A stretch of 64,000 bases of DNA from assembly GCF_910593845.1 (NCBI RefSeq), contig NZ_CAJVAS010000021.1, positions 47,399-111,398 of the forward strand, written 5' to 3'. Origin of the DNA: Paenibacillus solanacearum. Lineage in GTDB: Bacteria > Bacillota > Bacilli > Paenibacillales > NBRC-103111. Position numbers and translations under genes: made by a program. This document shows, piece by piece, positions 43,960 to 51,944 of this stretch; the stretch's first letter is position 1; each line of letters opens with the position of its first letter. Below the pieces are notes generated by a model. The model did no database searches. It was not told the origin of the DNA and worked only from the letters and a program-made list of their open reading frames with translations.

Positions 43960-45087
43960 ATGAAACGCACTGCGATTTTGCTTTCACTGATTTGCTCGGT
44001 TAGTGTTGCTGTTTCTGCTTGCCAGAAGCCGCCGGCCGCCACGCCTCCCGCAGCATCGCCATCGACTCAAGCCGGATCGTCCTCCCAAGCGGATTCGAAA
44101 GACAAACCGGCTGCGTCAGGAAATGGCATTACGCAGGAGGAAGCGGGCATCAAGCTTCGCGTCGATATGCCGGAAATTAAGCCTTTCCTCGAGAAGGCCA
44201 AACAAGGTCCGATCGTACCGGCATTGAAGCAAAACGCGGTACCGCAAGGTCTCGCGTATTTGGATGATAAAAAATGGATTCTTGTCTCTTCTTATCGGGA
44301 GGACGGGAAGACGAGCGTGATCTCCGTCATCGACGCCGCTTCCGGTAAGATGGTCAAGGCGCTGGAACTTTACAAAAACGAAACGACGCCCTATACTGGT
44401 CATGCAGGCGGAATCTCGGCCAGCAAGAAGCATGTCTGGATTTCTTCGGACAAGCAAGTGTATTACGTCGACATCGACGACATCGTAAAAGCGGAGAGCG
44501 GCGGCAAAGTCGCGTTCAAGGGTTCGGTAAAAAGCGATACCCGCGCATCGTTTAACGGCTATGCCGACGGCGTGCTCTGGATCGGTGAGTTTGCTCACGG
44601 CTCCGACTATCCTACGGATAAGTCGCATTATATGAACAACAGGGAAGACAAGGAATACAAGGCGTGGATCGAAGGGTACAAGCTGAATCCGGAAACCGAT
44701 TTGCCGGTTATTGCCGCGGATCAAACGCAGCCGGCGCCGGACTACATTTTGTCGATTCCGGATCGGGTTCAAGGCATGTATATGATGAAGGACCATATTT
44801 GGCTCAGCCAGTCTTACGGTCGGAACAACGCCAGCACGCTGTTCCGGTTTAAGCAGAGCCTGACGGAAGCGCCGCACACGAAAGTCACCGTGGGCAAGAA
44901 AGAAGTTCCGGTCTGGTTCCTGGATAAGAATAACCAGAAGAATTCGATGGAGCTTCCTCCGATGTCCGAGGGCTTGTATGAGCTGAATGGGGAGATGCAC
45001 ATCTTGTTTGAATCCGGCGCGACCAAGTACAAAACATCTTCAAGCTACGCGCTCGACCGCATTCAAATTTTGCCTTGGAGTGAATAA
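43960..45087 (+). CDS. Unknown secreted lipoprotein, beta-propeller-like
   Basis: A 375-residue lipoprotein I cannot name. The signal peptide ends in a lipobox (AVSAC), then a long Pro/Ala/Ser linker. From residue ~80 the chain alternates strands and turns with repeated tripeptides in the style of a beta-propeller: VPQGLAYLDDKKWILVSSYRED, GGISASKKHVWISSDKQVYYVDIDD, ADGVLWIGEF, IPDRVQGMYMMKDHIWLSQSYG. It starts 5 bases after GDPD 1 and precedes GDPD 2, so it is inside the operon. An extracellular role in substrate capture or processing of teichoic acid or phospholipid headgroup debris is inference. Confidence 0.75.
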   Translation: MKRTAILLSLICSVSVAVSACQKPPAATPPAASPSTQAGSSSQADSKDKPAASGNGITQEEAGIKLRVDMPEIKPFLEKAKQGPIVPALKQNAVPQGLAYLDDKKWILVSSYREDGKTSVISVIDAASGKMVKALELYKNETTPYTGHAGGISASKKHVWISSDKQVYYVDIDDIVKAESGGKVAFKGSVKSDTRASFNGYADGVLWIGEFAHGSDYPTDKSHYMNNREDKEYKAWIEGYKLNPETDLPVIAADQTQPAPDYILSIPDRVQGMYMMKDHIWLSQSYGRNNASTLFRFKQSLTEAPHTKVTVGKKEVPVWFLDKNNQKNSMELPPMSEGLYELNGEMHILFESGATKYKTSSSYALDRIQILPWSE

Positions 45088-45180
45088 TGAGGCGGATTCG
45101 CAGCTGCGCAAGCTTGATAAATACGATGTAACAAGGGAAGAGACGTTCTGAGCTGCCCATATTGAAGGAGGACAAAGACC

Positions 45181-45888
45181 ATGATCCCAGGTTTGGCGCA
45201 TCGAGGTTATCCGAAGAAATATCCGGAAAATACTTTTTCTTCTTTTCAAGCTGCATTGGATTTATCGTACGATATATTAGAGCTGGATGTGCAGCTGACG
45301 AAAGACGGCGTTGCCGTCGTCATTCACGACACGACGGTCAACCGGACAACGAACGGCACCGGTCATGTCATCGACTATTTGTTCGACGATTTGCGGAAGC
45401 TGGATGCCGGCGACGGACAGCCGATCCCGACGCTGGAAGAAATATTGAAGATGGCGAAAGGAAAAGCCAAGGTCGACATCGAGCTGAAACAGAGCGGCGA
45501 TTTGTATCCGGGGCTGGAAGCGAAGGTGCTTGAAGTCGTACGCGAGTGCGGCATGATGGAAGACATCTTCGTGACGTCGTTCGACCATTATTCGATTATG
45601 AAAATGCGGGAGCTGAGCAGCGAGGTCGAGCTGGGCCTTGTGATCTATGGAGCGACGCCTTCCGTATTCCCGCTGGCGGAGCAAATCCGCGCTCGCTATG
45701 TTTCGGTCAAGTATATTTATTTGAACGAAGATTTCATTCAGCGGTGCGAGGAGCAAGGCATTCAGATCATCGCCTGGACGATTGACGATGAAGAGAGCAT
45801 GAGCAAGCTTCATCAGCGCTATCCGAACATCTGGGTGTGCACGAACGAGCTGGAAAAGTGGAAGCGCTGCGTCGAGCAGCACGCTTAG
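45181..45888 (+). CDS. Glycerophosphodiester phosphodiesterase (GDPD) 2
   Basis: A 235-residue GDPD with HRGYPKKYPENT, ELDVQLTKDGV and VDIELKQSG in place of the corresponding motifs of GDPD 1; overall it is a distinct paralogue. AAGGAGG precedes the ATG. It follows the lipoprotein after 93 bases and ends at a strong terminator, so it is probably the last gene of the operon. Two paralogues in one operon suggest different diester preferences. Confidence 0.92.
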   Translation: MIPGLAHRGYPKKYPENTFSSFQAALDLSYDILELDVQLTKDGVAVVIHDTTVNRTTNGTGHVIDYLFDDLRKLDAGDGQPIPTLEEILKMAKGKAKVDIELKQSGDLYPGLEAKVLEVVRECGMMEDIFVTSFDHYSIMKMRELSSEVELGLVIYGATPSVFPLAEQIRARYVSVKYIYLNEDFIQRCEEQGIQIIAWTIDDEESMSKLHQRYPNIWVCTNELEKWKRCVEQHA

Positions 45889-45933
45889 ACGAAGCAGCGG
45901 CGCAAGCCGTCTCATAACCGTATAACCCAACAG

Positions 45934-45989
45934 AAAAGACGTGCCCGTACGTGCCGATCATAGGATCGGCCGTTCCGGGCACGTCTTTG
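45934..45989. terminator. Bidirectional terminator, end of the ugp-like operon
   Basis: AAAAGACGTGCCCG pairs with CGGGCACGTCTTT and the loop contains a second inverted repeat (GCCGATC/GATCGGC). It serves both the phosphodiesterase and the convergent chemoreceptor gene. Confidence 0.92.
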
Positions 45990-46014
45990 TGTATGTATAT
46001 AGCAGTATGGGCGC

Positions 46015-47271
46015 TTACAGCTTGAAGACGCTCATCGATTGCTGCAGCTGCGTCACCAGCTTGGTCATTTCCTCCGATTGGGAGACGATTGCCTGCACGG
46101 CAGCGATTTGCTCGTTCATCGACGCGGACACTTCCTGCGTGCCGGCCGCCGATTGCTCAGTAATGGCCGAGATGCTCTCCATCGTACCGGATATTTGCTG
46201 AGCGCTGGACAGCATTTGCTCGCTCTCTTCTGCGAACACGGCGATCCGCTCGGAAATCAGCTTCACGCTGCCGACGATTTCCGCAAACACGCTTTCTGTT
46301 TCGGTAATCAGCTTGGTTTGCTCCTTGACGATGGATTCGTTTTCCGCCATGGAAGCCAGCGTCTGAACGATGCCTTGCTCGATCGTCTTGACGAGCTGGA
46401 ATACTTCCTTGGTGGAGCTGGTCGACTCTTCGGCGAGCTTGCGCACCTCTTGGGCGACAACGGCGAAGCCTTTGCCGTGTTCACCGGCACGGGCGGCTTC
46501 GATGGAGGCGTTCAGCGACAGAAGATTCGTCTGCTCGGCGATTTCGGAGATGGTATGCGTAATTTTCGATATGCCGTTCGCCTGCTGGGCGAGCAGGTCG
46601 ATCGTCTGGGATACGTTGGCTGTCGCTTCGACGTTTCGCCGCATACCGGTTCCTTGCGCTTCGACGGACTGCAGTCCTTTTTCGACAAGCTCAATCATCT
46701 TACCCGAGGCCGAATTCATCTCGCGTGTGGCGTTTGCGTAGGTGCTGACCATTTCCTCGATATGCTTGGTGGCGACGGATACGCCTCCGATTTCCTCGGA
46801 GATTTGATTCGCGCCGGAAGCCAGCTCGTTCGAGGCGACGGCGACCTCCTCCATAACCGACTTCATCTTCTCGTTCTTGTAGAAAATATCGCGGCTTGAC
46901 TCGAACACATGCTGCGAGGTACGGCCCGTATTTTGCAGCAGCTCGCGAAGCTTTTCCGTCATTTTGTTAAACGCCGCGGACAGCTCGCCGAGCGCATCGT
47001 TCGATTGCGTGGACAGCTTCTGCGAAAAGTCGCCCTTCGAAATGTTCAAAGCGGCGCGCGTCATATCCGCGATCGGCTCTGTAAGCGCTCTCTCCAGCCA
47101 ACGGACAAAGAGGACGCTCAGTGCGGCAAGAATGACGAGTAACGTCACGCCTATAGCCGCGTACTCCGTTTGGAGAGCGAAGACGAGCAGCGCGATGGAA
47201 TAGACGGCCACGACGAGATAGCAAGCCGCCTGCAGCTTTCTCGTGAATGAGAGACCGTAGAACCTGTTCAT
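46015..47271 (-). CDS. Methyl-accepting chemotaxis protein without periplasmic ligand domain
   Basis: A 418-residue chemoreceptor. Two spans (about residues 14-35 and 38-59) are joined by a loop of a few residues, so there is no extracellular sensor. A HAMP domain (about 60-112, EPIADMTRAALNISKGDF) leads to the coiled coil and the signalling tip, where NLLSLNASIEAARAGEHGKGFAVVAQEVRKLAEES is intact. It probably senses cytoplasmic or membrane cues, like energy taxis receptors. It is convergent with the ugp-like operon and its likely -10 (TATAAT) lies near 47340. An orphan pair of terminators sits upstream. Confidence 0.95.
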   Translation of the reverse strand: MNRFYGLSFTRKLQAACYLVVAVYSIALLVFALQTEYAAIGVTLLVILAALSVLFVRWLERALTEPIADMTRAALNISKGDFSQKLSTQSNDALGELSAAFNKMTEKLRELLQNTGRTSQHVFESSRDIFYKNEKMKSVMEEVAVASNELASGANQISEEIGGVSVATKHIEEMVSTYANATREMNSASGKMIELVEKGLQSVEAQGTGMRRNVEATANVSQTIDLLAQQANGISKITHTISEIAEQTNLLSLNASIEAARAGEHGKGFAVVAQEVRKLAEESTSSTKEVFQLVKTIEQGIVQTLASMAENESIVKEQTKLITETESVFAEIVGSVKLISERIAVFAEESEQMLSSAQQISGTMESISAITEQSAAGTQEVSASMNEQIAAVQAIVSQSEEMTKLVTQLQQSMSVFKL

Positions 47272-47390
47272 AATAACGACCCCTTCGACAAATAGTAGTA
47301 GAAAATTCGCAGTTTATGGAAACGAATTTGGGTAAATTATACCATTGATACAGATGTCGGTCTATCCCTTTTCACAAAAACAAAGGCATG

Positions 47391-47466
47391 AAAAAAGGAC
47401 CGTAGTTACGGATCATACGGCCGAAAAAAGCGCGCCGTAGCGTGAAATTTCGACAAATCGACGGCA
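47391..47466 (-). terminator. Two tandem minus-strand terminators with no upstream gene
   Basis: Read leftward, the first hairpin pairs GCCGT with ACGGC near 47466-47430 and ends in TTTTTT; the second pairs GGCCGTA with TACGGTCC (47422-47397) and also ends in TTTTTT. On the minus strand no gene lies upstream to need them. Confidence 0.65.
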
Positions 47467-47503
47467 TCCCATGTATAAATTTACAAATATTTGATATTAT
47501 TGG

Positions 47504-47532
47504 TTGAAAATTCACTGGCATTTGAATATAAT
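47504..47532 (+). promoter_or_regulatory. Sigma-A promoter of the 127-residue gene
   Basis: TTGAAA (47504-47509), 17 bases, TATAAT (47527-47532). Confidence 0.75.
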
Positions 47533-47590
47533 AGGGCTACAGAACTAAATTACATAATATGACAATAAATGAAATGAAAGGAGGTATCCT

Positions 47591-47974
47591 GTGGTATTGG
47601 ATCAAGTGCCATTAGCCAGACAGCTGGAGCTTGTGTTCACACAGCTTAAGGGCGAGCTTACACAATTAACATCGGGCACCGTATTCGTACAGATCCGTAA
47701 CAATGTGATCGGGAAATTCGGTATTCGGCATTTTCCGCTGGAAAGCAAAGGTACGGAGTGGAAGAAGGTAGAGAAGGGGCTGACGGAGACGCATCAGTCT
47801 TCGTTCCGTCAGACGGCGCTCGAAGCGTTGAAGCTGAAGCATTGGACGCATGGGGAGATTCAATTCGAATTTGCCATGCGGCAAAACACCTTATGCACAA
47901 GCGTTACGTTCGAATCGAACTACAATATGGCCAGCCTGTTTCAAGACAGTGGCAAATTCCGGCTTGACTATTAA
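47591..47974 (+). CDS. 127-residue protein, unknown
   Basis: A soluble protein of unknown function. It reads VLDQVPLARQLELVFTQLKGELTQLTSGTVFVQIRNNVIGKFGIRHFPLES at the N-terminus and a strand-rich C-terminal half ending FQDSGKFRLDY. AAAGGAGG lies about 7 bases before the GTG start and a strong promoter is at 47504, so the gene is well supported. No domain is recognised. A role in sensing or spore biology cannot be assigned. Confidence 0.75.
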   Translation: MVLDQVPLARQLELVFTQLKGELTQLTSGTVFVQIRNNVIGKFGIRHFPLESKGTEWKKVEKGLTETHQSSFRQTALEALKLKHWTHGEIQFEFAMRQNTLCTSVTFESNYNMASLFQDSGKFRLDY

Positions 47975-48109
47975 TTTTTTTACTGCCATTATACTTCTTT
48001 TTTATTCTTCTGTTGTTCTTTATATAAAACAAATCATGAAGCTTTCGGCCGTGCCGGAAGCTTTTCTTGCATTTTTCCGGTATAATGGGGAGGAAGCAAG
48101 AAGCCCGGC

Positions 48110-48135
48110 TAGACGGCAAACAGACGGCCCGTGAA
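48110..48135 (-). terminator. Possible terminator after the SASP gene
   Basis: On the minus strand CAGGCGGC pairs (one wobble) with GCCGTCTG across an 8-base loop, followed by a weak TTTG. Confidence 0.5.
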
Positions 48136-48173
48136 TGAGCCGCCTGCACATGTAAGTATTCGAGGGTGAACCA

Positions 48174-48401
48174 TTATCTTGTGAATTTGCCTGCCAGTTG
48201 CTGCTCGGCGATTTGAACCAGGCGACGTGTGATGTGCCCCCCGATTGCCCCGGTGTCACGAGTGGCCATGAAGCCATAGTAACCGTCTTGAGGAATCTGG
48301 ATGCCCAGTTCTTGAGCAACTTCGTATTTCAGTTGATCCAAAGCTTGATTCGCTTGTGGAACAACCAGTTGGTTGCTGCTGCGGGATTGTCCTGCTGCCA
48401 T
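48174..48401 (-). CDS. Alpha/beta-type small acid-soluble spore protein
   Basis: A 75-residue DNA-binding spore protein that saturates and protects spore DNA. The N-terminus reads MAAGQSRSSNQLVVPQANQALDQLKYEVAQELGI and the C-terminal half has DGYYGFMATRDTGAIGGHITRRLVQIAEQQL, both diagnostic. GGAGGTG precedes the ATG; a GTG three codons upstream could be used but is unlikely. It stands alone on the minus strand. It directly shows that the organism forms spores. Confidence 0.96.
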   Translation of the reverse strand: MAAGQSRSSNQLVVPQANQALDQLKYEVAQELGIQIPQDGYYGFMATRDTGAIGGHITRRLVQIAEQQLAGKFTR

Positions 48402-48505
48402 GAATATCACCTCCGTTTCATTAGGTAGTATGTACCAAAGCTGATATTATACGCGGGAAAATATTTGGTAATTGTGACCATATTAGATGGAAAGGGGGAC
48501 GTCTT

Positions 48506-49015
48506 GTGTCATTTGTGCTGAATTGCAAAGGGTGGTCGTTTGACGCCGATCTGCAAATTATTCATGCCGACGTATATATGGAAGCGGACGGCGAGATCGT
48601 GATCGATGAGCCGCTCTGCGTCGATGTCGGCTTGCCGGCGCTGCTGCTCAGCGCTCGGGAGAACGTGTCGCCCGACCGGTGGGCGAATGCGAACGAGTGG
48701 CAGCGGATGCCCTTTTTCGTATGCGGCTGCGGCGATCCGGAATGCCGGGGCTATTCTTTTATCGTGGAGCATCGGCCCGGCGAACAGATGATCGAGCTGA
48801 TCGAAGTGGAGGAGAGGCCGTCCCAGCCACCTCGGGAGCTGGGGCGATATCGGGTAGACATCCGGGAGTATGTACCTCAGGTAGAAGCGATCGGCAGAGC
48901 CTTCCTCGATTTTGTACGGCCTCTAAACTACAAGCCGTACTATCAGCAGACGGTAGACACCGTGAAACAACTGCTGGAGGAGTTGGAGGCTGCGCAGGGG
49001 CTTCGGCGGGAATAA
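48506..49015 (+). CDS. 169-residue protein with CGCGxxxC motif, unknown
   Basis: I do not recognise this protein. It starts SFVLNCKGWSFDADLQIIHADVYME and has a cysteine cluster, FFVCGCGDPECRG, that could hold a metal, in a mostly strand-rich N-terminal half. The C-terminal part is helical (QTVDTVKQLLEELEAAQ). The start is GTG after AAAGGGGGA. It is between the divergent SASP gene and a terminator, so it is monocistronic. Confidence 0.75.
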   Translation: MSFVLNCKGWSFDADLQIIHADVYMEADGEIVIDEPLCVDVGLPALLLSARENVSPDRWANANEWQRMPFFVCGCGDPECRGYSFIVEHRPGEQMIELIEVEERPSQPPRELGRYRVDIREYVPQVEAIGRAFLDFVRPLNYKPYYQQTVDTVKQLLEELEAAQGLRRE

Positions 49016-49104
49016 CGACTGCGGGCTTGTCACAAGCCGGCTGCAGCGCCTGACTGGGCCAAGCCTGTAAGCAGGCAACGCCGGAAATCGGCAGCAACAT
49101 AAGA

Positions 49105-49150
49105 AGAGCGCCCCGGGTTCACGATGGTGACCGGCAGCGCTCGTTTTTCG
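49105..49150 (+). terminator. Intrinsic terminator after the 169-residue gene
   Basis: GAGCGCC pairs with GGCAGCGCTC (one bulge) around the TTCACGATGG loop, followed by GTTTTTCG. Confidence 0.7.
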
Positions 49151-49215
49151 TTTAGGTATGAATGATTGCGGCATGTATGCGGGAAGATCGGGCAGATGGG
49201 TGGAAGCGCACAGCT

Positions 49216-50016
49216 TTATTCCGTATAGTGCTTGGCTCGATTCGCCATCCAGAGGCAGACGTCCCACAGGTCGGACACCGGCTGTTTCGTAAACGGCAGC
49301 GTATGCATATAGCCCGGGGGCCCGAACTCCGGCGTCAGCGTGATCGCCTGCTGGCCAGCAGCGCTGCGTACCTTGACGATTTCTTTCCACCAGGCTTCGT
49401 GCACGGCAAGCTCCTTGGCATACTCCGGCGCGGCCGGATGCGGCACTTGCGGGCCTTCCGCATAGCCAACGCGGGCATGAATATGATAAGTCCGCTCGAA
49501 CGCAAGTTTCAGGTTATCCTGCTGGTCGGGCAGCAGCGATTCGCATACGCAGCACCAGTGGCTGAAATCGGCTGTAATCTTCAACTCGGGAAATTCGCGA
49601 AGCAGCGCCGCCGTGCTCCAAGGCGTAAACATCGCTCGTCCCCGGTGCGTCTCATGCGCGACGGGGATGCCAAGCGATCGCTCGACCGCAAGCGCATGAC
49701 CGAAAAACTGACGCTGCCCCTCAAACGGCATGGAATCTTTGGCGCTGTGGGAATTGATCAGCACCGGCTTTAGCCGGGCTGCGGCCTCGGCCTGCGCTTC
49801 GAACGAAGCGGCGTGATCGTCCCCCCGCGTGTACACCATGGCGATGTAGCTGAAATTGTATTGAGCGAGCAGCTCCTGGAAGCGGGCAGCGTCTTCCTTG
49901 GCGGGCACGCCCGTTTCGATGCCCTGATAGCAGCCGGCCGCTGCGATTTGGGCAAATTGCTCCTCGGGCGTTCCGTTCATTCCCCATAACGCTTTGTACA
50001 ATGTGATTTGCGGCAT
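49216..50016 (-). CDS. Sugar phosphate isomerase/epimerase (AP endonuclease 2 fold)
   Basis: A 266-residue TIM-barrel enzyme of the xylose-isomerase-like superfamily. Typical blocks are GIETGVPAKEDAARFQELL, the NSHSAKDSM and AVERSLGIPVAHETHRGRAMFTPWS segments with metal-binding residues, ITADFSHWC and HIHARVGYAEGP. I chose the ATG at 50016 (MPQITLYKALWG), six bases after GAGGTG; the frame can begin three codons earlier. It points toward the divergent binding-protein genes. The true substrate is unknown; inositol or keto-sugar conversion is typical of the family. Confidence 0.88.
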   Translation of the reverse strand: MPQITLYKALWGMNGTPEEQFAQIAAAGCYQGIETGVPAKEDAARFQELLAQYNFSYIAMVYTRGDDHAASFEAQAEAAARLKPVLINSHSAKDSMPFEGQRQFFGHALAVERSLGIPVAHETHRGRAMFTPWSTAALLREFPELKITADFSHWCCVCESLLPDQQDNLKLAFERTYHIHARVGYAEGPQVPHPAAPEYAKELAVHEAWWKEIVKVRSAAGQQAITLTPEFGPPGYMHTLPFTKQPVSDLWDVCLWMANRAKHYTE

Positions 50017-50025
50017 CCCATTCAC

Positions 50026-50408
50026 CTCATGATTTATTTGGCATTTGCGCGAAGCGGCATGCTCCGGCGGTTGAACCTGTCTTCGCTAAGCCAAGCGGTC
50101 CCTTTCCATTATTAACGAAATCGGGAAAAATCTCCAGCGATTGCGCCGCGAAACCGGAGTTAAATTCGGCATAGCCGGAAGTTAAAAGCCGTGCAATCCG
50201 CGCCGCAGCGCCTATTTGGCAAGCGCTTTCTTGCAGGCGGCAGCGAACAAGTTAAAATTGAGCGATAGCATATCATGCCGTCATGTCCGATAATCGGGGT
50301 TGTAAACTTCACGCAACCGAACAGAACAGCCAAACGTGAAAGCGGATACACCTCAAGTCAAGTGAAGTGGCACACGTTCAGTAGAACAAAAGGAGGTCGG
50401 CTTGACAG
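50026..50408. other. Divergent region upstream of tandem binding proteins
   Basis: About 380 bases. It holds an exact cre match (50337-50350) and a weaker GCAAGCGCTTTC element near 50219. No gene is supported. Confidence 0.5.
50337..50350 (+). promoter_or_regulatory. cre site (CcpA) upstream of the tandem binding proteins
   Basis: TGAAAGCGGATACA fits the consensus TGNNARCGNWWWCA at every position, 58 bases before the first start codon. Confidence 0.6.
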
Positions 50409-51929
50409 ATGACAGGAAACAAGAGCATAGCGCTGCTCGGTGCTGCAGTAATCGCAGCCGGAGCGATCACGGGGTGTGCGGGAGGCGGACAAGGTAAGCC
50501 GGCAGAGGGAAGCACGGGCGCTGCTGCGGATGCCGCACCGTTTCCAATTACGATAGCGGTGACGCAGGTGGGCGACATCCCGGCCAAAGGAAGCGAAGTC
50601 GAGCGGGCGATCGAGAAATACACGAATACGAAGCTGGACATCCAGTGGATTCCGAGCGCGGCGTACGACGAGAAAATCAACGTCATGATCGCCTCCAGCG
50701 AGCTGCCGAAGCTGCTCAAGGTCAAATATGTGCCGACGATCATCAGCTCGATCGAATCGGGGTTGTTTTGGGAGATCGGACCGTATTTGAAAGACTATAA
50801 AAACTTGTCGGCACAGGATGCGCAGTACTACGACAATATCAAAGTCGGCGGGAAGCTGTACGGCATCCCGACCTACCGGGATATCGGCCGCGGCGCGATC
50901 GTCTACCGCAAGGACTGGCTCGATCAGTTGGGCCTCAAGCCGCCGACGACGCTGGACGAATGGTACACTGTGCTGAAGGCGATGACGCTGAACGATCCGG
51001 ACAAGAACGGCAAGAACGATACGTACGGGATGGTGCTCAGCAAAAAATATAACGATGGCGTGGCGTCGCTGACGACGCGCATTGCGGTCAGCCAGGGCGC
51101 CCCGAACAAGTGGGCGGTGGAGAACGGCAAGTTTATACCGGAATTCGTCACCAAAGAATATACCGATGTCTTGAAGCTGTTCAAGCGGTTGTACGACGAG
51201 AAACTGATCAATCAGGATTTCGCCGTATTCGACGACAGCGAAGTGGAGAAAGTATACGACGCGGGACGCGCCGGCGTGCGCGTAGCTGTAGCGCAAAACG
51301 CCAAGAGCATGCAGGACCGGCTCGTGAAAAATGTGCCGGCCGGCGTATTCGATGTCATGAGCCCGACCGGGCCGAAAGGCGTCCGGGTATCCGGCGAAAG
51401 CGGCAACAACGGATTTTTCGTCATTCCGAAATCGGCGGTGAAGACGGAAGCCGAGCTGAAGAACGTGCTGGCTTTTCTCGATAAGCTGATGGATGAGCCG
51501 ATGTCCACGCTACAAATGCGCGGGATCGAGGGCAAGCATTACGCCAAGGTGGACGGGAGCAAGACCGAGTATACCGATTTCTCCGCATTCCAGCGCGAAG
51601 TGAAGCCGTACCGCGACAACCTGCTCAACATCGAGGGCTACAATGTAGCGCCGCTCAAAGATACGCCGCTTGGCGACAAGGGCAACCTGCTCGCGAAGGA
51701 AGGAACGAAGAAATCGGTGCCCAATCCGGCGCTGACGCTGCCTTCGGCGACGTACTCGGAGCGGGGCAAAGAGCTGGAGCAAATGATCAACGACGCGCAA
51801 ACGAAGTATATTATGGGGAAAATAGACGATGCCGGCTGGCAGGCGGAAATGGACAAGTGGCGCAAAGCCGGCGGCGATAAAGTGATCAAGGAATACGAAG
51901 AGGCGTACGCCAAATTGAATAAGAAATAA
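50409..51929 (+). CDS. LipO-type solute-binding lipoprotein, tandem copy 1
   Basis: A 506-residue secreted binding protein. Signal peptide with lipobox AITGC, a Gly/Ala linker, and the EF-hand-like calcium loop NDPDKNGKNDTYG. Blocks such as NTKLDIQWIPSAAYDEKINVM and FWEIGPYLKDYKNLSAQD are shared almost word for word with the next gene, so they are a tandem duplication. AAAGGAGG lies before the ATG. An exact cre site lies 58 bases upstream. No permease genes adjoin; a BASS-type transporter is two genes downstream. Confidence 0.9.
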   Translation: MTGNKSIALLGAAVIAAGAITGCAGGGQGKPAEGSTGAAADAAPFPITIAVTQVGDIPAKGSEVERAIEKYTNTKLDIQWIPSAAYDEKINVMIASSELPKLLKVKYVPTIISSIESGLFWEIGPYLKDYKNLSAQDAQYYDNIKVGGKLYGIPTYRDIGRGAIVYRKDWLDQLGLKPPTTLDEWYTVLKAMTLNDPDKNGKNDTYGMVLSKKYNDGVASLTTRIAVSQGAPNKWAVENGKFIPEFVTKEYTDVLKLFKRLYDEKLINQDFAVFDDSEVEKVYDAGRAGVRVAVAQNAKSMQDRLVKNVPAGVFDVMSPTGPKGVRVSGESGNNGFFVIPKSAVKTEAELKNVLAFLDKLMDEPMSTLQMRGIEGKHYAKVDGSKTEYTDFSAFQREVKPYRDNLLNIEGYNVAPLKDTPLGDKGNLLAKEGTKKSVPNPALTLPSATYSERGKELEQMINDAQTKYIMGKIDDAGWQAEMDKWRKAGGDKVIKEYEEAYAKLNKK

Positions 51930-51944
51930 AGGGGAACGACAGCG

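Larger units (their letters stand above)
47272..47590. other. Divergent intergenic region of the chemoreceptor and a 127-residue protein
   Basis: About 320 bases. It contains two minus-strand terminators (47391-47466), a likely mcp -10, and the promoter for the next gene. No coding gene is supported. Confidence 0.55.
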
